Program-made: the position numbers and the translations under genes
Shown: positions 49,881 through 62,900 of the stretch, piece by piece
Numbering within the stretch: position 1 is the stretch's first letter
Layout: each line of letters begins with the position of its first letter
Assembly (NCBI RefSeq): GCF_932526225.1
Contig: NC_064048.1
Location: 12,905,665 to 12,969,664, forward strand
Direction of reading: 5' to 3'
DNA: 64,000 nt
From: Nematostella vectensis
Taxonomy: Eukaryota; Cnidaria; Anthozoa; Actiniaria; Edwardsiidae
Notes under the pieces: model-generated
Database searches by the model: none
What the model was told of the DNA's origin: nothing
Seen by the model: the letters and a program-made list of their open reading frames with translations, nothing else

Positions 49881-52800
49881 TAGGCTATCAGCGGGAATAG
49901 AACCCGGGTAGCTGCGTTAGTAGTCAAGTGCCTGCAACGAAAGACTAACGTGGCATTGCTGAAGGGAATTGTAATGAAAATTACTTTTAATACTATTGGT
50001 ATCGTAAACTATCCCAAGCAAAGTCACCATCGGACTGTAGGTTACATTCGGGAAAAGCTTCAGGGTTACATTCGGGAATTTGTTTTACGAGTGTAACCTC
50101 CAAAAGGTTACAATCGATACTTTTTTTTCCGAATGCAAATTCCAAAAAGTAACATTAGGAAAAATAAAACAGTATACTCGGAAAAAAAGGTATATCAATC
50201 TATCGAGCGCTATGCTCTATGTTAGAATCTACTTAATCAAGTTATCCAAGGAATCTAGTTAGTTCTTGTGTGCATAAAATATGTACAGGATCCTGAACAA
50301 AGCATGAGCACATCAAAGATGCTGAGAGTACATAAAAATGTCCCTATACCTTCTTTTTATGTCATGACACACCAAGAACAGTATAATTAAGTATCGATAT
50401 TTAAAAAAAAAATAAAGAAAAAAAAATAGGCTATCAGCGGGAATCGAACCCGGGTAGCTGCGTTAGTAGTCAAGTGCCTGCAACGAAAGACTAACGTGGC
50501 ATTGCTGAAGGGAATTGTAATGAAAATTACTTTTAATACTATTGGTATCGTAAACTATCCCAAGCAAAGTCACCATCGGACAGGAGGTTACATTCGGGAA
50601 AAGCTTCAGGGTTACATTCGGGAATTTGTTTTACGAGTGTAACCTCAAAAAGGTTACAATCGATAATTTTCTTTCCGAATGTAAATTCCAAAAAGTAACA
50701 TTAGGAAAAATAAAACAGTATACTCGGAAAAAAAGGTATATCAACCTATCGAGCGCTATGCTCTATGTTAGAATCTACTTAATCAAGTTATCCAAGGAAT
50801 GTAGTTAGTTCTTGTGTGCATAAAATATGTACAGGATCCTGAACAAAGCATGAGCACATCAAAGATGCTGAGAGTACATCAAAATGTCCCTATACCTTCT
50901 ATTTATGTCATGACACACCAAGAACAGTATAATTAAGTATCGATATTTAAAAAAAAAATAAAGAAAAAAAAATAGGCTATCAGCGGGAATCGAACCCGGG
51001 TCGCTGCGTTAGTAGTCAAGTGCCTGCAACGAAAGACTAACGTGGCATTGCTGAAGGGAATTGTAATGAAAATTACTTTTAATACTATTGGTATCGTAAA
51101 CTATCCCAAGCAAAGTCACCATCGGACTGTAGGTTACATTCGGGAAAAGCTTCAGGGTTACATTCGGGAATTTGTTTTACGAGTGTAACCTCCAAAAGGT
51201 TACAATCGATACTTTTTTTTCCGAATGCAAATTCCAAAAAGTAACATTAGGAAAAATAAAACAGTATACTCGGAAAAAAAGGTATATCAATCTATCGAGC
51301 GCTATGCTCTATGTTAGAATCTACTTAATCAAGTTATCCAAGGAATCTAGTTAGTTCTTGTGTGCATAAAATATGTACAGGATCCTGAACAAAGCATGAG
51401 CACATCAAAGATGCTGAGAGTACATAAAAATGTCCCTATACCTTCTTTTTATGTCATGACACACCAAGAACAGTATAATTAAGTATCGATATTTAAAAAA
51501 AAAATAAAGAAAAAAAAATAGGCTATCAGCGGGAATCGAACCCGGGTAGCTGCGTTAGTAGTCAAGTGCCTGCAACGAAAGACTAACGTGGCATTGCTGA
51601 AGGGAATTGTAATGAAAATTACTTTTAATACTATTGGTATCGTAAACTATCCCAAGCAAAGTCACCATCGGACAGGAGGTTACATTCGGGAAAAGCTTCA
51701 GGGTTACATTCGGGAATTTGTTTTACGAGTGTAACCTCAAAAAGGTTACAATCGATAATTTTCTTTCCGAATGTAAATTCCAAAAAGTAACATTAGGAAA
51801 AATAAAACAGTATACTCGGAAAAAAAGGTATATCAATCTATCGAGCGCTATGCTCTATGTTAGAATCTACTTAATCAAGTTATCCAAGGAATCTAGTTAG
51901 TTCTTGTGTGCATAAAAAATGTACAGGATCCTGAACAAAGCATGAGCACATCAAAGATGCTGAGAGTACATAAAAATGTCCCTATACCTTCTTTTTATGT
52001 CATGAAACACCAAGAACAGTATAATCAAGTATCGATATTTAAAAAAAGAAAAAAAAGAAAAAAAAATAGGCTATCAGCGGGAATAGAACCCGGGTAGCTG
52101 CGTTAGTAGTCAAGTGCCCGCAACGAAAGACTAACGTGGCATTGCTGAAGGGAATTGTAATGAAAATTACTTTTAATACTATTGGTATCGTAAACTATCC
52201 CAAGCAAAGTCACCATCGGACTGGAGGTTACATTGGGAAAAGCTTCAGGGTTACATTCGGGAATTTGTTTTACGAGTGTAACCTCCAAAAGGTTACAATC
52301 GATAATTTTATTTTCCGAATGTAAATTCCAAAAAGTAACATTAGGAAAAATAAAACAGTATACTCGGAAAAAAAAGGTATATCAATCTATCGAGCGCTCT
52401 GCTCTATGTTAGAATATACTTAATCAAGTTATCCAAGGAATCTAGTTAGTTCTTGTGTGCATAAAATATGTACAGGATCCTGAACAAAGCATGAGCACAT
52501 CAAAGATGCTGAGAGTACATAAAAATGTCCCTATACCTTCTTTTTATGTCATGACACAACAAGAACAGTATAATTAAGTATCGATATTAAAAAAAAAAAA
52601 AAAAGGAAAAAAAAAATAGGCTATCAGCGGGAATCGAACCCGGGTAGCTGCGTTAGTAGTCAAGTGCCCGCAACGAAAGACTAACGTGGCATTGCTGAAG
52701 GAAATTGTAATGAAAATTACTTTTAATACTATTGGTATCGTAAACTATCCCAAGCAAAGTCACCATCGGACTGTAGGTTACATTCGGGAAAAGCTTCAGG

Positions 52801-55800
52801 GTTACATTCGGGAATTTGTTTTACGAGTGTAACCTCCAAAAGGTTACAATCGATACTTTTTTTTCCGAATGCAAATTCCAAAAAGTAACATTAGGAAAAA
52901 TAAAACAGTATACTCGGAAAAAAAGGTATATCAACCTATCGAGCGCTATGCTCTATGTTAGAATCTACTTAATCAAGTTATCCAAGGAATGTAGTTAGTT
53001 CTTGTGTGCATAAAATATGTACAGGATCCTGAACAAAGCATGAGCACATCAAAGATGCTGAGAGTACATAAAAATGTCCCTATACCTTCTATTTATGTCA
53101 TGACACACCAAGAACAGTATAATTAAGTATCGATATTTAAAAAAAAAATAAAGAAAAAAAAATAGGCTATCAGCGGGAATCGAACCCGGGTCGCTGCGTT
53201 AGTAGTCAAGTGCCTGCAACGAAAGACTAACGTGGCATTGCTGAAGGGAATTGTAATGAAAATTACCTTTAATACTATTGGTATCGTAAACTATCCCAAG
53301 CAAAGTCACCATCGGACTGTAGGTTACATTCGGGAAAAGCTTCAGGGTTACATTCGGGAATTTGTTTTACGAGTGTAACCTCCAAAAGGTTACAATCGAT
53401 ACTTTTTTTTCCGAATGCAAATTCCAAAAAGTAACATTAGGAAAAATAAAACAGTATACTCGGAAAAAAAGGTATATCAATCTATCGAGCGCTATGCTCT
53501 ATGTTAGAATCTACTTAATCAAGTTATCCAAGGAATCTAGTTAGTTCTTGTGTGCATAAAATATGTACAGGATCCTGAACAAAGCATGAGCACATCAAAG
53601 ATGCTGAGAGTACATAAAAATGTCCCTATACCTTCTTTTTATGTCATGACACACCAAGAACAGTATAATTAAGTATCGATATTTAAAAAAAAAATAAAGA
53701 AAAAAAAATAGGCTATCAGCGGGAATCGAACCCGGGTAGCTGCGTTAGTAGTCAAGTGCCTGCAACGAAAGACTAACGTGGCATTGCTGAAGGGAATTGT
53801 AATGAAAATTACTTTTAATACTATTGGTATCGTAAACTATCCCAAGCAAAGTCACCATCGGACAGGAGGTTACATTCGGGAAAAGCTTCAGGGTTACATT
53901 CGGGAATTTGTTTTACGAGTGTAACCTCAAAAAGGTTACAATCGATAATTTTTTTTCCGAATGTAAATTCCAAAAAGTAACATTAGAAAAAAAATAAAAC
54001 AGTATACTCGGAAAAAAAGGTATATCAATCTATCGAGCGCTATGCTCTATGTTAGAATCTACTTAATCAAGTTATCCAAGGAATCTAGTTAGTTCTTGTG
54101 TGCATAAAATATGTACAGGATCCTGAACAAAGCATGAGCACATCAAAGATGCTGAGAGTACATAAAAATGTCCCTATACCTTCTTTTTATTTCATGACAC
54201 ACCAAGAACAGTATAATTAAGTATCGATATTTAAAAAAAAAAAATAAAGAAAAAAAAAATAGGCTATCAGCGGGAATCGAACCCGGGTAGCTGCGTTAGT
54301 AGTCAAGTGCCTGCAACGAAAGACTAACGTGGCATTGCTGAAGGGAATTGTAATGAAAATTACTTTTAATACAATTGGTATCGTAAACTATCCCAAGCAA
54401 AGTCACCATCGGACAGGAGGTTACATTCGGGAAAAGCTTCAGGGTTACATTCGGGAATTTGTTTTACGAGTGTAACCTCAAAAAGGTTACAATCGATAAT
54501 TTTCTTTCCGAATGTAAGTTCCAAAAAGTAACATTAGGAAAAATAAAACAGTATACTCGGAAAAAAAGGTATATCAATCTATCGAGCGCTATGCTCTATG
54601 TTAGAATCTACTTAATCAAGTTATCCAAGGAATCTAGTTAGTTCTTGTGTGCATAAAATATGTACAGGATCCTGAACAAAGCATGAGCACATCAAAGATG
54701 CTGAGAGTACATAAAAATTTCCCTATACCTTCTTTTTATGTCATGACACACCAAGAACAGTATAATTAAGTATCGATATTTAAAAAAAAAATAAAGAAAA
54801 AAAAAATAGGCTATCAGCGGGAATCGAACCCGGGTAGCTGCGTTAGTAGTCAAGTGCCCGCAGCGAAAGTCTAACGTGGCATTGCTGAAGGGAATTGTAA
54901 TGAAAATTACTTTTAATACTATTGGTATCGTAAACTATCCCAAGCAAAGTCCCCATCGGACTGGAGGTTACATTGGGAAAAGCTTCAGGGTTACATTCGG
55001 GAATTTGTTTTACGAGTGTAACCTCCAAAAGGTTACAATCGATAATTTTATTTTCCGAATGTAAATTCCAAAAAGTAACATTAGGAAAAATAAAACAGTA
55101 TACTCGGAAAAAAAGGTATATCAATCTATCGAGCGCTCTGCTCTATGTTAGAATATACTTAATCAAGTTATCCAAGGAATCTAGTTAGTTCTTGTGTGCA
55201 TAAAATATGTACAGGATCCTGAACAAAGCATGAACACATCAAAGATGCTGAGAGTACATAAAAATGTCCCTATACCTTCTTTTTATGTCATGACACAACA
55301 AGAACAGTATAATTAAGTATCGATATTAAAAAAAAAAAAAAAAGAAAAAAAAAAAAAGGCTATCAGCGGGAATCGAACCCGGGTAGCTGCGTTAGTAGTC
55401 AAGTGCCCGCAACGAAAGACTAACGTGGCATTGCTGTAGAGAATTGTAATGAAAATTACTTTTAATACTATTGGTATCGTAAACTATCCCAAGCAAAGTC
55501 ACCATCGGACTGTAGGTTACATTCGGGAAAAGCTTCAGGGTTACATTCGGGAATTTGTTTTACGAGTGTAACCTCCAAAAGGTTACAATCGATACTTTTT
55601 TTTCCAAATGCAAATTCCAAAAAGTAACATTAGGAAAAATAAAACAGTATACTCGGAAAAAAGGTATATCAACCTATCGAGCGCTATGCTCTATGTTAGA
55701 ATCTACTTAATCAAGTTATCCAAGGAATCTAGTTAGTTCTTGTGTGCATAAAATATGTACAGGATCCTGAACAAAGCATGAGCACATCAAAGATGCTGAG

Positions 55801-55900
55801 AGTACATAAAAATGTCCCTATACCTTCTATTTATGTCATGACACACCAAGAACAGTATAATTAAGTATCGATATTTAAAAAAAAAATAAAGAAAAAAAAA

Positions 55901-56997
55901 TAGGCTATCAGCGGGAATCGAACCCGGGTCGCTGCGTTAGTAGTCAAGTGCCTGCAACGAAAGACTAACGTGGCATTGCTGAAGGGAATTGTAATGAAAA
56001 TTACTTTTAATACTATTGGTATCGTAAACTATCCCAAGCAAAGTCACCATCGGACTGTAGGTTACATTCGGGAAAAGCTTCAGGGTTACATTCGGGAATT
56101 TGTTTTACGAGTGTAACCTCCAAAAGGTTACAATCGATACTTTTTTTTCCGAATGCAAATTCCAAAAAGTAACATTAGGAAAAATAAAACAGTATACTCG
56201 GAAAAAAAGGTATATCAATCTATCGAGCGCTATGCTCTATGTTAGAATCTACTTAATCAAGTTATCCAAAGAATCTAGTTAGTTCTTGTGTGCATAAAAT
56301 ATGTACAGGATCCTGAACAAAGCATGAGCACATCAAAGATGCTGAGAGTACATAAAAATGTCCCTATACCTTCTTTTTATGTCATGACACACCAAGAACA
56401 GTATAATTAAGTATCGATATTTAAAAAAAAAATAAAGAAAAAAAAATAGGCTATCAGCGGGAATCGAACCCGGGTAGCTGCGTTAGTAGTCAAGTGCCTG
56501 CAACAAAAGACTAACGTGGCATTGCTGAAGGGAATTGTAATGAAAATTACTTTTAATACTATTGTTATCGTAAACTATCCCAAGCAAAGTCACCATCGGA
56601 CAGGAGGTTACATTCGGGAAAAGCTTCAGGGTTACATTCGGGAATTTGTTTTACGAGTGTAACCTCAAAAAGGTTACAATCGATAATTTGTTTTCCGAAT
56701 GTAAATTCCAAAAAGTAACATTAGGAAAAATAAAACAGTATACTCGGAAAAAAAAGGTATATCAATCTATCGAGCGCTATGCTCTATGTTAGAATCTACT
56801 TAATCAAGTTATCCAAGGAATCTAGTTAGTTCTTGTGTGCATAAAATATGTACAGGATCCTGAACAAAGCATGAGCACATCAAAGATGCTGAGAGTACAT
56901 AAAAATGTCCCTATACCTTCTTTTTATGTCATGACACACCAAGAACAGTATAATTAAGTATAGATATTTAAAAAAAAAAAAAATAAAGAAAAAAAAA
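55901..56997. repeat. example type B + type A satellite dimer
   Basis: The type B unit (55901-56446, 546 bp) has CTGTAGG, TACTTTTTTTT and CGAATGCAAAT. The adjoining type A unit (56447-56997, 551 bp) has ACAGGAGG, CCTCAAAAAGG and AATTTGTTTTCC. A B unit follows again at 56998. This B-A alternation, with a repeat length near 1092-1098 bp, is the dominant pattern from about 49.9 kb to the end, with occasional interruptions by single other variants (for example near 52.1, 54.9 and 58.2 kb). Confidence 0.75.
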
Positions 56998-59900
56998 TAG
57001 GCTATCAGCGGGAATCGAACCCGGGTCGCTGCGTTAGTAGTCAAGTGCCTGCAACGAAAGACTAACGTGGCATTGCTGAAGGGAATTGTAATGAAAATTA
57101 CTTTTAATACTATTGGTATCGTAAACTATCCCAAGCAAAGTCACCATCGGACTGTAGGTTACATTCGGGAAAAGCTTCAGGGTTACATTCGGGAATTTGT
57201 TTTACGAGTGTAACCTCCAAAAGGTTACAATCGATACTTTTTTTTCCGAATGCAAATTCCAAAAAGTAACATTAGGAAAAATAAAACAGTATACTCGGAA
57301 AAAAAGGTATATCAATCTATCGAGCGCTATGCTCTATGTTAGAATCTACTTAATCAAGTTATCCAAAGAATCTAGTTAGTTCTTGTGTGCATAAAATATG
57401 TACAGGATCCTGAACAAAGCATGAGCACATCAAAGATGCTGAGAGTACATAAAAATGTCCCTATACCTTCTTTTTATGTCATGACACACCAAGAACAGTA
57501 TAATTAAGTATCGATATTTAAAAAAAAAATAAAGAAAAAAAAATAGGCTATCAGCGGGAATCGAACCCGGGTAGCTGCGTTAGTAGTCAAGTGCCCTCAA
57601 CGAAAGACTAACGTGGCATTGCTGAAGGAAATTGTAATGAAAATTACTTTTAATACTATTGGTATCGTAAACTATCCCAAGCAAAGTCACCATCGGACAG
57701 GAGGTTACATTCGGGAAAAGCTTCAGGGTTACATTTGGGAATTTGTTTTACGAGTGTTACCTCAAAAAGGTTACAATCGATAATTTTCTTTCCGAATGTA
57801 AATTCCAAAAAGTAACATTAGGAAAAATAAAACAGTATACTCGGAAAAAAAGGTATATCAATCTATCGAGCGCTATGCTCTATGTTAGAATCTACTTAAT
57901 CAAGTTATCCAAGGAATCTAGTTAGTTCTTGTGTGCATAAAATATGTACAGGATCCTGAACAAAGCATGAGCACATCAAAGATGCTGAGAGTACATAAAA
58001 ATGTCCCTATATCTTCTTTTTATGTCATGACACACCAAGAACAGTATAATTAAGTATCGATATTTAAAAAAAGAAAAAAAAGAAAAAAAGAAATAGGCTA
58101 TCAGCGGGAATAGAACCCGGGTAGCTGCGTTAGTAGTCAAGTGCCTGCAACGAAAGACTAACGTGGCATTGCTGAAGGAAATTGTAATGAAAATTACTTT
58201 TAATACTATTGGTAACGTAAACTATCCCAAGCAAAGTCACCATCGGACTGGAGGTTACATTCGGGAAAAGCTTCAGGGTTACATTCGGGAATTTGTTTTA
58301 CGAGTGTAACCTCCAAAAGGTTACAATCGATAATTTTTTTTTTGTAATTTCCAAAAAGTAACATTAGGAAAAATAAAACAGTATACTCGGAAAAACAGGT
58401 ATATCAATCTATCGAGCGCTATGCTCTATGTTAGAATATACTTAACCAAGTTATCCAAGGAATCTAGTTAGTTCTTGTGTGCATAAAATATGTACAGGAT
58501 CCTGAACAAAGCATGAGCACATCAAAGATGCTGAGAGTACATAAAAATGTCCCTATACCTTCTTTTTATGTCATGACACAACAAAAACAGTATAATTAAG
58601 TATCGATATTTAAAAAAAAAATAAAGAAAAAAAAATAGGCTATCAGCGGGAATCGAACCCGGGTAGCTGCGTTAGTAGTCAAGTGCCTGCAACGAAAGAC
58701 TAACGTGGCATTGCTGAAGGGAATTGTAATGAAAATTGCTTTTAATACTATTGGTATCGTAAACTATCCCAAGCAAAGTCACCATCGGACTGTAGGTTAC
58801 ATTCGGGAAAAGCTTCAGGGTTACATTCGGGAATTTGTTTTACGAGTGTAACCTCCAAAAGGTTACAATCGATACTTTTTTTTCCGAATGCAAATTCCAA
58901 AAAGTAACACTAGGAAAAATAAAACAGTATACTCGGAAAAAAAGGTATATCAACCTATCGAGCGCTATGCTCTATGTTAAAATCTACTTAATCAAGTTAT
59001 CCAAGGAATCTAGTTAGTTCTTGTGTGCATAAAATATGTACAGGATCCTGAACAAAGCATGAGCACATCAAAGATGCTGAGAGTACATAAAAATGTCCCT
59101 ATACCTTCTTTTTATGTCATGACACACCAAGAACAGTATAATTAAGTATCGATATTTAAAAAAAAAAAATAAAGAAAAAAAAAATAGGCTATCAGCGGGA
59201 ATCGAACCCGGGTAGCTGCGTTAGTAGTCAAGTGCCCGCAACGAAAGACTAACGTGGCATTGCTGAAGGGAATTGTAATGAAAATTACTTTTAATACTAT
59301 TGGTATCGTAAACTATCCCAAGCAAAGTCACCATCGGACAGGAGGTTACATTCGGGAAAAGCTTCAGGGTTACATTCGGGAATTTGTTTTACGAGTGTAA
59401 CCTCAAAAAGGTTACAATCGATAATTTGTTTTCCGAATGTAAATTCCAAAAAGTAACATTAGGAAAAATAAAACAGTATACTCGGAAAAAAAAGGTATAT
59501 CAATCTATCGAGCGCTATGCTCTATGTTAGAATCTACTTAATCAAGTTATCCAAGGAATCTAGTTAGTTCTTGTGTGCATAAAATATGTACAGGATACTG
59601 AACAAAGCATGAGCACATCAAAGATGCTGAGAGTACATAAAAATGTCCCTATACCTTCTATTTATGTCATGACACACCAAGAACAGTATAATTAAGTATC
59701 GATATTAAAAAAAAAAATAAAGAAAAAAAAATAGGCTATCAGCGGGAATCGAACCCGGGTCGCTGCGTTAGTAGTCAAGTGCCTGCAACGAAAGACTAAC
59801 GTGGCATTGCTGAAGGGAATTGTAATGAAAATTACTTTTAATACTATTGGTATCGTAAACTATCCCAAGCAAAGTCACCATCGGACTGTAGGTTACATTC

Positions 59901-62900
59901 GGGAAAAGCTTCAGGGTTACATTCGGGAATTTGTTTTACGAGTGTAACCTCCAAAAGGTTACAATCGATACTTTTTTTTCCGAATGCAAATTCCAAAAAG
60001 TAACATTAGGAAAAATAAAACAGTATACTCGGAAAAAAAGGTATATCAACCTATCGAGCGCTATGCTCTATGTTAAAATCTACTTAATCATGTTATCCAA
60101 GGAATCTAGTTAGTTCTTGTGTGCATAAAATATGTACAGGATCCTGAACAAAGCATGAGCACATCAAAGATGCTGAGAGTACATAAAAATGTCCCTATAC
60201 CTTCTTTTTATGTCATGACACACCAAGAACAGTATAATTAAGTATCGATATTTAAAAAAAAAAATAAAGAAAAAAAAAATAGGCTATCAGCGGGAATCGA
60301 ACCCGGGTAGCTGCGTTAGTAGTCAAGTGCCTGCAACGAAAGACTAACGTGGCATTGCTGAAGGGAATGGTAATGAAAATTACTTTTAATACTATTGGTA
60401 TCGTAAACTATCCCAAGCAAAGTCACCATCGGACTGTAGGTTACATTCGGGAAAAGCTACAGGGTTACATTCGGGAATTTGTTTTACGAGTGTAACCTCC
60501 AAAAGGTTACAATCGATACTTTTTTTTTCCGAATGCAAATTCCAAAAAGTAACATTAGGAAAAATAAAACAGTATACTCGGAAAAAAAGGTATATCAACC
60601 TATCGAGCGCTATGCTCTATGTTAAAATCTACTTAATCAAGTTATTCAAGGAATCTAGTTAGTTCTTGTGTGCATAAAATATGTACAGGATCCTGAACAA
60701 AGCATGAGCACATCAAAGATGCTGAGAGTACATAAAAATGTCCCTATACCTTCTTTTTATGTCATGACACACCAAGAACAGTATAATTAAGTATCGATAT
60801 TTAAAAAAAAAAAAGAAAAAAAAAATAGGCTATCAGCGGGAATCGAACGAGGGTAGCTGCGTTAGTAGTCAAGTGCCCGCAACGAAAGACTAACGTGGCA
60901 TTGCTGAAGGGAGTTGTAATGAAAATTACTTTTAATACTATTGTTATCGTAAACTATCCCAAGCAAAGTCACCATCGGACAGGAGGTTACATTCGGGAAA
61001 AGCTTCAGGGTTACATTCGGGAATTTGTTTTACGAGTGTAACCTCAAAAAGGTTACAATCGATAATTTGTTTTCCGAATGTAAATTCAAAAAAGTAACAT
61101 TAGGAAAAATAAAACAGTATACTCGGAAAAAAAAGGTATATCAATCTATCGAGCGCTATGCTCTATGTTAGAATCTACTTAATCAAGTTATCCAAGGAAT
61201 CTAGTTAGTTCTTGTGTGCATAAAATATGTACAGGATCCTGAACAAAGCATGAGCACATCAAAGATGCTGAGAGTACATAAAAATGTCCCTATACCTTCT
61301 TTTTATGTCATGACACACCAAGAACAGTATAATTAAGTATCGATATTTAAAAAAAAAATAAAGAAAAAAAAATAGGCTATCAGCGGGAATCGAACCCGGG
61401 TAGCTGCGTTAGTAGTCAAGTGCCTGCAACGAAAGACTAACGTGGCATTGCTGAAGGGAATGGTAATGAAAATTACTTTTAATACTATTGGTATCGTAAA
61501 CTATCCCAAGCAAAGTCACCATCGGACTGTAGGTTACATTCGGGAAAAGCTTCAGGGTTACATTCGGGAATTTGTTTTACGAGTGTAACCTCCAAAAGGT
61601 TACAATCGATACTTTTTTTTTCCGAATGCAAATTCCAAAAAGTAACATTAGGAAAAATAAAACAGTATACTCGGAAAAAAAGGTATATCAACCTATCGAG
61701 CGCTATGCTCTATGTTAAAATCTACTTAATCAAGTTATCCAAGGAATCTAGTTAGTTCTTGTGTGCATAAAATATGTACAGGATCCTGAACAAAGCATGA
61801 GCACATCAAAGATGCTGAGAGTACATAAAAATGTCCCTATACCTTCTTTTTATGTCATGACACACCAAGAACAGTATAATTAAGTATCGATATTTAAAAA
61901 AAAAAAAAGAAAAAAAAAAATAGGCTATCAGCGGGAATCGAACCCGGGTAGCTGCGTTAGTAGTCAAGTGCCTGCAACAAAAGACTAACGTGGCATTGCT
62001 GAAGGGAATTGTAATGAAAATTACTTTTAATACTATTGTTATCGTAAACTATCCCAAGCAAAGTCACCATCGGACAGGAGGTTACATTCGGGAAAAGCTT
62101 CAGGGTTACATTCGGGAATTTGTTTTACGAGTGTAACCTCAAAAAGGTTACAATCGATAATTTGTTTTCCGAATGTAAATTCCAAAAAGTAACATTAGGA
62201 AAAATAAAACAGTATACTCGGAAAAAAAAGGTATATCAATCTATCGAGCGCTATGCTCTATGTTAGAATCTAATTAATCAAGTTATCCAAGGAATCTAGT
62301 TAGTTCTTGTGTGCATAAAATATGTACAGGATCCTGAACAAAGCATGAGCACATCAAAGATGCTGAGAGTACATAAAAATGTCCCTATACCTTCTTTTTA
62401 TGTCATGACACACCAAGAACAGTATAATTAAGTATAGATATTTAAAAAAAAAAAAAATAAAGAAAATAAAATAGGCTATCAGCGGGAATCGAACCCGGGT
62501 CGCTGCGTTAGTAGTCAAGTGCCTGCAACGAAAGACTAACGTGGCATTGCTGAAGGGAATTGTAATGAAAATTACTTTTAATACTATTGGTATCGTAAAC
62601 TATCCCAAGCAAAGTCACCATCGGACAGGAGGTTACATTCGGGAAAAGCTTCAGGGTTACATTCGGGAATTTGTTTTACGAGTGTAACCTCAAAAAGGTT
62701 ACAATCGATAATTTGTTTTCCGAATGTAAATTCCAAAAAGTAACATTAGGAAAAATAAAACAGTATACTCGGAAAAAAAGGGTATACCAATCTATCGAGC
62801 GCTATGCTCTATGTTAGAATCTACTTAATCAAGTTATCCAAGGAATCTAGTTAGTTCTTGTGTGCATAAAATATGTACAGGATCCTGAACAAAGCATGAG

